DNA of 64,000 nt from Melieria omissa. Its lineage: Eukaryota; Arthropoda; Insecta; Diptera; Ulidiidae. A model generated the notes under the pieces. That model was not told where the DNA came from and ran no database searches. It saw only the letters and a list, made by a program, of their open reading frames with translations. Shown here in pieces: positions 57,785-64,000 of this stretch (position 1 is the first letter of the stretch; every line of letters begins with the position of its first letter). Location: assembly GCA_963971225.1 (NCBI GenBank), contig OZ020267.1, positions 29,768,298 to 29,832,297 on the forward strand. Reading direction: 5' to 3'. Both the position numbers and the translations under genes were made by a program.

Positions 57785-57988
57785 ATGATTATTTACAATA
57801 AAAATATACTCAGAGCAAATTCATCCATCAGTTTGGCAACAACACCCAGTACATCTGGACACGTCAGTGGTCAGCAAAAAAAGCGGCAGAAAAAACTCGA
57901 GAAAAAAAAGCTGTGTGGAAGATTAACACTTAATAATCAAGAATATTTAAAATCGCTGGGATTTATTGTAAAGAGAAGTGCAAAATGA
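57785..57988 (+). CDS. Small basic protein between penton and capsid genes
   Basis: The product has 67 residues and is basic (KKRQKKLEKKK in the middle), ending in LTLNNQEYLKSLGFIVKR. Short proteins with an L-T-x-x-N-x-x-x-L-K-S-L-G-F end are usual at this place in insect Polintons; the function is unknown to me. The stop codon overlaps the ATG of the truncated capsid copy (ATGA at 57,985-57,988). A degenerate second copy of this gene lies at about 58,320-58,500. Confidence 0.7.
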   Translation: MIIYNKNILRANSSISLATTPSTSGHVSGQQKKRQKKLEKKKLCGRLTLNNQEYLKSLGFIVKRSAK

Positions 57989-58239
57989 ATGAAATAATTA
58001 ATGTATTAGAGAAACCTCTAATTGACGAGAGTATAACTAAAAAGGAATACTGCAATTATAACTCATATTCACTCTTATTTAACAACAACAACAACCACAA
58101 CAACAACAACAACAACGACAACGATGAAGTGCGCATTACTATTCAAAACACAGAGCTCGATGAAGTACCTATAACAGACCAACTCCATAACATATCATCG
58201 TGTGAGAATTGTAAATCAGGATGGGAGGTCATTTTTTAA
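57985..58239 (+). pseudogene. Truncated duplicate of the major capsid gene start
   Basis: The first 50 or so residues of this frame (MNEIINVLEKPLIDESITKK onward) match the start of the real capsid gene at 58,502 almost exactly. The exceptions are a CAA-type repeat that inserts a run of Asn and His (about residues 33-46) and two or three substitutions. After about residue 60 the similarity stops, and the DNA instead matches the 3' end of the penton gene in another frame. The frame ends at residue 84. It is therefore the residue of a tandem duplication and not a separate gene, although it could still be translated to a short peptide. Confidence 0.88.
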
Positions 58240-58500
58240 TTTTCATAGAGAAATAATCTCTCTTAGACTTCAACAAAAAAAAAAAATAATAATAATAATA
58301 ATTAGTGACAATAAAAACAACAGAAAGTAGATTTACTCATCAGTTCGTTAACAACTCTCAATGCATCTATACACTAAAGTTAACGCAAAAAAAAGAGTTG
58401 CAGAAAAAAAACAATAAAAAAAGCTGCGCTGGACATTAACACTTAATAATAGAGAGAGAATATTTAAAATCACTGGGATTTACACTGAAAAGACGTGCAT
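58165..58500 (+). repeat. Second (decayed) copy of penton end and small gene in a tandem duplication
   Basis: About 58,202-58,280 matches 57,689-57,770 (the penton 3' end, word GTGAGAATTGT.AATCAGGA). About 58,320-58,500 matches 57,810-57,984 (the small gene: ATCAGT, GCAAAAAAA, AACACTTAATAAT, AATATTTAAAATC.CTGGGATTTA). The offset is about 513-517 bp. Several frame-breaking indels and an AAT/A-rich insertion (58,270-58,300) disable both copied reading frames. The duplication breakpoint lies at about 58,165-58,180. Confidence 0.88.
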
Positions 58501-58501
58501 A

Positions 58502-59683
58502 ATGAATGCCATAATCAATGTATTGGAGAAACCTGTAATTGACGAGAGCATAACTAAAAAGGAATACCACAATTATATACCATATTTACACTCATTTAAC
58601 AACACCGATGAAGTGCGCATTACTATTCAAAACCAAGATCTTTACATATTACCATCTGAAAGTCTGATATGCATTGAAGGTAATGTTCTCTTGAATGAGA
58701 ATACTATTTCAAACAATATACACTTAACCAACAATTGTATGACGCATTTATTTGACGAAATTCGTTATGAACTAAATGGTGTTGAAATCGATCGCACAAA
58801 ACATTTGAATGTTACAACAACAATAAAAAATTTTGTTTCATTAAATCCTAATGAGAGTAAGATGTTACAAAATGCCGGATGGGCTCCGTTTGATGAATTA
58901 AAACCTTCAAAGTCATACTTTAATTTTTGCGTCCCACTGAAAATGTTATTGGGATTCGCCGAAGACTATAATAAGGTGCTGTTGAATGTTAAACATGAGT
59001 TGATTCTATTGCGTTCTAAATCTGATAAGAAAGCTGCCTACTCTACAGTGGAAAAAGAAAATGAACAACTTAACTTGAAAATTACACAAATTGCATGGAG
59101 GGTGCCGCACATTCAATTAGCTGATGAAATAAAACTGCAAATGTTCAAGTTAATTAAAAATCAACATCCCTTAACACTTGCATTTCGCAGCTGGGATTGC
59201 TACTTCAACCCGTTACTAACTGCAACTACAAATCATTTATGGAATGTTAAATTGGCACCACAAAATGAAAGACCACGGTTTGTTTTGTTGGCATTTACCA
59301 AAGCAGACGCATTTCAACATTGTGATATATCTGATGTAAAGGTTCACCTCAACTCTGAAGTGTATCCATATGATGATCTTAATATAATATTTGAACGTGA
59401 TCGGTACGCTCTTCTCTATGAAATGTACGCAAAATTTCAACAAACCTATTATATGCGTGATTCGCAACCTCTACTACAACGGGATGAATTTAAAAAGTTT
59501 CCATTTATTGTTGTCGATGTAACTCATCAAAATGAACAAATCAAAACGGGGCCAGTTGACATTCGCATCGAATTCAAAACGTTAAAAAATATTCCCACGG
59601 CCACATCAGCATACTGTATATTAATACACGACCGTCTTATCGAATATACACCATTAACAGGCGAAATTAAAAGAAACGTCTAG
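58502..59683 (+). CDS. MCP: Major capsid protein (double-jelly-roll type)
   Basis: The product has 393 residues. Recognisable blocks are MTHLFDEIRYELNGVEID (about residues 80-97), FNFCVPLKMLLGFAED, a LNLKITQIAWRVPHI strand, LTLAFRSWDCYFNP, RPRFVLLAFTK, then CDISDVKVHLNSEVYPYDDL, RYALLYEMYAKFQQTYY and the end IVVDVTHQNE...GPVDIRIEFKT...TSAYCILIHDRLIEY. These match the hexon-like capsid proteins of Polintons and adintoviruses, which build the icosahedral shell as trimers. I chose this ATG because it directly follows the decayed copy of the small gene, in the same relation as the original pair. The frame is intact. The N-terminal part exists in duplicate upstream. Confidence 0.93.
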   Translation: MNAIINVLEKPVIDESITKKEYHNYIPYLHSFNNTDEVRITIQNQDLYILPSESLICIEGNVLLNENTISNNIHLTNNCMTHLFDEIRYELNGVEIDRTKHLNVTTTIKNFVSLNPNESKMLQNAGWAPFDELKPSKSYFNFCVPLKMLLGFAEDYNKVLLNVKHELILLRSKSDKKAAYSTVEKENEQLNLKITQIAWRVPHIQLADEIKLQMFKLIKNQHPLTLAFRSWDCYFNPLLTATTNHLWNVKLAPQNERPRFVLLAFTKADAFQHCDISDVKVHLNSEVYPYDDLNIIFERDRYALLYEMYAKFQQTYYMRDSQPLLQRDEFKKFPFIVVDVTHQNEQIKTGPVDIRIEFKTLKNIPTATSAYCILIHDRLIEYTPLTGEIKRNV

Positions 59684-59829
59684 AAACATTAACCGCATAA
59701 ACGAAAATGTGATAATGTTCTGCACACAAAAAAACTGTTATAGTTCACGTTGAGATTTTTATATAAAAGCCGCACGCTCGTACCAACCACAGCTATATAT
59801 TCCAAAAAATCAGTAGCACCTACAGCGAA
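59684..59829 (+). promoter_or_regulatory. Intergenic region with TATA box for the next gene
   Basis: TATATAAAAG at 59,760-59,769 is a strong TATA box. A CACAG word near 59,788 or TCAGTAG at about 59,810 could serve as the start site. The next ATG is at 59,830. Confidence 0.45.
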
Positions 59830-60369
59830 ATGTCTCGCATTGCAGCACTCGATATTCAGGGTTTTAAAAGCCTAAACAATTTATTCATTGTGAAGGAAGT
59901 TGCGGTTTGTTTTGATGCAAACACGCATCAAAATTTCATCATAAAACCGCCGTTCAGTTTTGAAATGTTGCCTGCGAATTACCAAAAACAAGCACGTTGG
60001 CTCACCAATAATCACCACGGTTTAAGATGGGATGACGGGGCATTTTCGTTAAAAGAAGTGGAAAAATTCCTGGAATCTCACCTTTCCAACGCCAACGTTA
60101 AAGTTTACGTTAAAGGATTGGAGAAACAACAATGGGCACAAGCCATTTTAAAGGAGCAAAACGTCGCCATCAACTTGGAAGAGTTTCCATGCAAAAAACT
60201 GGACACCATCGTTGAAGAGTACTCGTCAACAACACCACCATCAAATGGATGCATAGCACATACATCATTCAATTTGCGGAATAAAGGAGACCGTCGTTAT
60301 TCTTGTGCGCTGAAAAATGCTTTAGCTCTAAGAAAATATATAGAATATGAAATTAAAACATGTATATAA
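59830..60369 (+). CDS. Conserved Polinton-associated protein of unknown function
   Basis: The 179-residue protein has features I associate with a recurrent insect Polinton protein: an N-terminal ALDIQGFKS strand, FIVKEVAVC, an FIIKPPFSF word, KQARWLTNNHHGLRWDDG (residues about 53-70), VYVKGLEKQQWAQ (about 92-104), INLEEFPC, and a C-terminal CIAHTSF...RRYSCALKNALALRKYI. The order of strand D8, VKG.EK and a final CALKNALAL helix loosely recalls a DnaQ/RNase H-like exonuclease fold, but the full set of acidic catalytic residues is not evident. The function is therefore open. A TATA box lies 61-70 nt upstream of the start codon and the gene converges with the DNA polymerase gene. The frame is intact. 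Confidence 0.65.
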   Translation: MSRIAALDIQGFKSLNNLFIVKEVAVCFDANTHQNFIIKPPFSFEMLPANYQKQARWLTNNHHGLRWDDGAFSLKEVEKFLESHLSNANVKVYVKGLEKQQWAQAILKEQNVAINLEEFPCKKLDTIVEEYSSTTPPSNGCIAHTSFNLRNKGDRRYSCALKNALALRKYIEYEIKTCI

Positions 60370-60508
60370 GTTTTTTTTTGTAATAACATAATTTTTGATT
60401 ATTTTTTTTATTTTTATTTTTTATTTGTTATACACTGTAATTTAACATGAATGTGTGAATAAAATTTGATTTATATACATATGTGAAAACATAACATTCT
60501 TAGCGTTC
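60370..60508. terminator. Convergent 3' ends with poly(A) signals
   Basis: Between the unknown-protein stop and the polymerase stop lie AATAAA on the plus strand (about 60,458) and several TTTATT words (AATAAA on the minus strand, about 60,405-60,425). These allow both converging transcripts to be cleaved. Confidence 0.5.
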
Positions 60509-63500
60509 TTAATTTAATCTAAAATGACCCCAAGCGTATGTGTGTATATTGTCCTCTCTAATATATCGCTTATCATCATTTCTACTTAAGACTATTTTTG
60601 TGTACTCTTGGGTATACAGTTGATGAATTATAGACTTAAAACTATACATTTTATCGCGATATACTTTATTTTCAAATAAACATTTCCTATAATCATTTAA
60701 AGTTAGCCTTTTTAAAACAGACTTCTTTACACCTTTAGATTTCTTAACTTCATTCATATTGAAAGTATCTAATGAATACATTTTTGAACGAAGCCCGATG
60801 AACTCTTTCATTATATTCCCATTATTTTCGTCTTTCATTAAACCTAAAACTTTTTTATTTTCTAACGGTAAGTTAAAAATATTATTTTTTATATATCCTG
60901 ACGTATCGAATCTAGTTTGAATATCTGTACGAATGTCTTCATAGAAATCTTCAGTCTTAATGCTGTAAATGAATGAATCTGTATCCATATAATTAAGAAT
61001 GACGTTTTCTTTATACTTAGGCTTCATGTAGTCATAATGGAAATTATACATTTTTAATTTAGATAATTCTAAAACTGTGAAACCTAAGTATATAGGTTTA
61101 TTATACGTTGTTCGCACGCACCCCATCTCTATAGCTAACATTATATTAGTGAAAGATTTACTACTTTTAAAATTGGGTTTTGATATTAGGGCCCGGGCCC
61201 CTAATCTTTTACCACGACTTTCCCACTCAGTTACAATTTTTATGTTCCTTCTTTTATCAACATTTTCCATTGTTTTTCCGTATACAGCGTTATTTAGCAA
61301 CTTAAAAAAATTCTTTTCAAATTCATTCTTAGCTATTGTTCTATGGTGCGTATTCAAATCTACATAACATTTCAACCATCGTGATTGTTTAAATTTTAAT
61401 ATACGATGTATTTTCACGAGTTTCAATCCATGCTTAATACATTGTAGTAAATTCTGATAGTGTATTGTATAAGATCGTTTATTCTTCAAATTTGGAACTA
61501 GCTTAACTGTTTTGGATATATGAGTTTTTTCTTTAGTTGCACAGAAGGGTAAGTCATTATGCTCATCATGAATTTCTTGTGGATAATCTAAGTCAACCTC
61601 TAGTATGTAACCTACGTTAGAGTCATTGCCTATATCATGAATATTGAATGAATAGATATCATCGATCCATTCAAATTCACCATAAGGTAAATATTCACAC
61701 ATTGCCCATCCATATAAATTATTCGCATCTAAATACATAAGGTATTCTGACGGGTTTTCACTATTGAAATCTGGTAAATATTTATTATTCGCTATAGAAT
61801 AACGTTTAGAACATTGAACTATTCCACCACGTATGCCATTTTTAACAAAATTATACATATTTATATCAGTTAATAATTCTAACTCAATTTTCGTTGTTTT
61901 TAACATAGCATCCCATGATAATCCTGGTGTTGTGTAATAATGACAAGGGTCTAGTCCAAAAATCCCCTTACAAATTTTCCTAAAATTTTCAAATACGTCC
62001 GTTAAAAGAATAACATCTGTCTTCAGATATAAGAGCATGTAGTCGCGAAGCGTGGAACAATTAAATTTATTCCATACACTTACTGCATGCTCGTAATTAG
62101 CTACCGAACATTCTTCATCATTTAACTGTGAATAGAAATTATCTCGAGTAGGTAGGTTAGTATCGTTTAATCGATCAACACAATTTAAATACTCATAAGG
62201 AAATATACCTTTCCGTTTAAGTAATTCGAATTGCTCACTATCTGGAAACAGTTTGCTTAAAGTGCCGAAATCTCCTTTATCCAAATTTGTTGCTAGTTTA
62301 TCCAAACTTGTACCCATAAACCGAAATGAGTCAAGGAATCGTAGTTCCAAGACTTCGTTTTTACCCATATGTAAAAATTTTGATAGAGAAATATATAATT
62401 CCTTGTTCAGCGGTATTATTTTAATATCTCCCGGTACAGTCTCTAATTCTTTAACAAAAAGATGGGAATCATATCCGGAAAAATTATGAAAAAAGACAGG
62501 AATGAACTTTTTCAGTTTGAAATTTAAATTACATGAAGAATGTGCAGGACCACGGTACTTTCCTGTTAAATGGCAATGATCAGCAACTCTATCATTACCT
62601 AAAAATTTATTACAAATATGGCAAACTGAGCTATTATTTTGCATATTAATTTCGGTTAAAGTAAGACGGATCATTGGAACAATAACTTTTAAATAATTTT
62701 CATAAATATCTATACTATCACTAATTAGGGTTTGAATAAATTCCTGGGCTACATTTTCCCCCGAATAAATTCTATGCTTATCTAAATTGGGATTAAAACT
62801 ACATTTTATGTAGTAACTAAAAGCTATTGGCTTATGAGATACTATAGTTTTTACATTATTAGATTCTCTATGCTCTATATGCTCTAAAATGCATTCGAAA
62901 TCTGCATATATAACAAAAGGTACATCTAATTTATTCAAATACTTAGTAAACCTTAAAACTGCATTCTCTTCATCGGGCATCTCTGTTACGACTCTATTGC
63001 ACTCTAGCTTGTGTTTTCGAAAAACTTCCACATTGCGAGAGTATTGCAGGCAAAAGTTGCATAAATGTACTGCGTTCTTATTATACGTGAGCTGCGACTT
63101 TATTAATCTATATAAATAATTTGTAAGAAAAAAAAAATAATAATTTAATTAATAAATATAGTAATAATATTAGAGTCAAAAAAAAAAAGGAAATAATTAA
63201 GCAGAGAGTCGAAAGAAAGAAAACGTAAATGCAATAAGTACCTTGATATATTTTTAATCCATACGTAGTGCGATTGGTCATCCTGTTGTAGAAGGAGAAG
63301 ATTTATATGAAGATCCTTCTCCTCTATTGTGCTGTGGTATGGCCCAACGATCCTCGAATTTTCTGCATCAAAGCCAAATACGTTGACGCTTATCGCATTA
63401 TTTCGCTCAAAAATTCCTACTTCTGTTATAGGCAGTGGAAAACTTAAATTTTTAAAATTTAATATTTTTCCCTCAATATGCATCACAACGTCTTCTATAT

Positions 63501-64000
63501 TAACACCATATTCGTCACATTTATGAGGGATATTCACTTTTTTTATTGCCGATAATATTGCCCATTTGAAACAATAACTATCTTTGTTTTGAATGTTTAT
63601 GCAAGCATGTTTATCAGCTATATATTTAGGAAGGCTTATATAGCTGCTTCCTCTTATAGGCTTGTACTGGTTGACATTAATCTCAAGCCTGATGATGTGG
63701 ATTAACGTCCACCCACTATCCCTTTCTTGGAATTCCTCCATTTTGACGCATATATTCTCCTGCTGTTTTTCATAGTCTTCACCTAATTCGGTAGTGTTCT
63801 GCATGATAGTCATTTTTGATTGAAATGATTTCACTTCGATCGTAGCATTATCTATATCGTCTACATCATCAACATTATCATGATCATTATTATTATTATT
63901 GGTTTTGGAATTAAATTTCATATATTCTGCAAATATTTCCATATTATATTTAAAAGCTGTTAGGTTTATTAATTGCTCGTTTAGCAACGATATTATTTCT
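60509..64000 (-). CDS. POLB: Protein-primed family B DNA polymerase, two exons, N-terminus beyond window
   Basis: This replication enzyme copies the linear element using a protein primer. The second exon (60,509-63,107) holds a C2H2-like knuckle (CNFC...HKLEC, about 63,060-63,000), ExoI YADFEC (about 62,900), a CHIC...DHCHLTGKYRG...C zinc site (about 62,620-62,520), ExoII NFSGYDSH (about 62,470), ExoIII YLKTDV (about 62,015), motif A DANNLYGW (about 61,729), motif B KLLNNAVYG (about 61,300) and motif C YMDTDSF (about 60,985). All catalytic Asp/Glu residues are present. The first exon (63,242 to beyond 64,000) has the GSGWTL, IRGSSYI.LPKYIA and CFKWAILSA blocks of Polinton polymerases and an acidic Asp/Asn-rich stretch. 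It is still open at the window edge. The exons are joined by a 134-nt intron; frames on either side end in it. The stop lies at 60,509-60,511. Confidence 0.95.
63108..63241 (-). other. Phase-2 GT-AG intron within the DNA polymerase gene (134 nt)
   Basis: On the minus strand the upstream frame reaches an AAG before GTACTTATTG at 63,241. The region ends with a pyrimidine-rich tract (about 63,126-63,140) and TTTATATAG at 63,108. Removing exactly these 134 nt completes an Arg codon and brings the two polymerase frames together where the conserved SR.L element of the family is expected. Both flanking frames meet stop codons inside the interval. A simple frameshift would not explain an AT-rich insert of this size with both splice signals. 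Confidence 0.85.

Larger units (their letters stand above)
50703..64000 (+). mobile_element. Polinton/Maverick (adintovirus-like) element, right end beyond the window
   Basis: The whole set of Polinton hallmark genes is present in one block: protein-primed family B DNA polymerase, retroviral-type integrase with chromodomain, A32-like packaging ATPase, adenain-like protease, double-jelly-roll-type capsid protein and penton protein, plus a PLA2/pX-like core protein. I place the left end at 50,703 because AGTAGTGTG matches the AGTA-type termini known for Polintons and because tRNA-like host sequence stops there. The 6-bp target duplication would be GAAGCC (50,697-50,702). The right terminus is not in the window, so neither the inverted repeat nor the duplication can be confirmed. 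Most reading frames are open, which implies a recent insertion. If the RRM exon belongs to a gene spanning this locus, the element sits in its intron. Confidence 0.93.

Noticed and set aside
63145..63241. C-terminal extension of the first polymerase frame (Phe/Leu-rich end)
   Set aside because: This is intron sequence read through the donor; the two frames join better by splicing.
61077..63526. Several plus-strand open frames of 65-96 codons
   Set aside because: Antisense shadows of the DNA polymerase gene.

Overview
The window looks like insect nuclear DNA, most likely from a higher fly with a large, repeat-rich genome such as a fruit fly (Tephritidae). The grounds are abundant CAA/GTT and CA/GT microsatellites, very AT-rich spacer DNA, decayed non-LTR retrotransposons, TTAA-flanked MITEs and one exon that closely resembles an insect TIA-1/TIAR (Rox8) RNA-recognition motif. 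The species call is inference only.

Positions 1 to about 50,700 hold almost no protein-coding sequence. The only host coding piece I can support is an 88-nt exon at 45,876-45,963 with a good acceptor and donor. The rest reads as intergenic or intronic DNA. It holds a 7-bp AT satellite (about 3.7-4.6 kb), two opposite-strand pentanucleotide arrays (15.4-15.9 and 39.7-40.25 kb), minisatellites with periods near 42, 58, 120-135 and 300 bp, several local duplications, a nest of palindromes (11.0-11.3 kb), two dead LINE fragments (6.9-7.96 and 12.2-12.9 kb) and three candidate TTAA-type MITEs (25.45, 29.7 and 31.3 kb).

From about 50,703 to the right edge lies a largely intact Polinton/Maverick element of the adintovirus-like kind, cut by the window edge. 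After a G/T-rich terminal region, its gene order is: a secreted protein of unknown function (+); a tiny ORF (+); an adenain-type cysteine protease (-); a phospholipase A2/pX-like virion-core protein (-); an FtsK/HerA-type packaging ATPase (+); a conserved WDDPNE protein (+); a coiled-coil, fiber-like protein (+); a DDE integrase with chromodomain (+); a penton-type minor capsid protein (+); a small basic protein (+); a truncated duplicate of the capsid start (+); a double-jelly-roll-type major capsid protein (+); a conserved unknown protein (+); and a protein-primed family B DNA polymerase (-) running off the window. Together they form a self-synthesising, virus-like toolkit of integration, replication, genome packaging, capsid building, maturation and probably membrane penetration.

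The most noteworthy observations are a clean 134-nt phase-2 GT-AG intron inside the DNA polymerase gene, a tandem duplication of about 515 bp that copied the penton end, the small gene and the capsid start, a G-quadruplex-type tract in the G/T-skewed left terminus, and an apparent insertion point inside a tRNA-like sequence.
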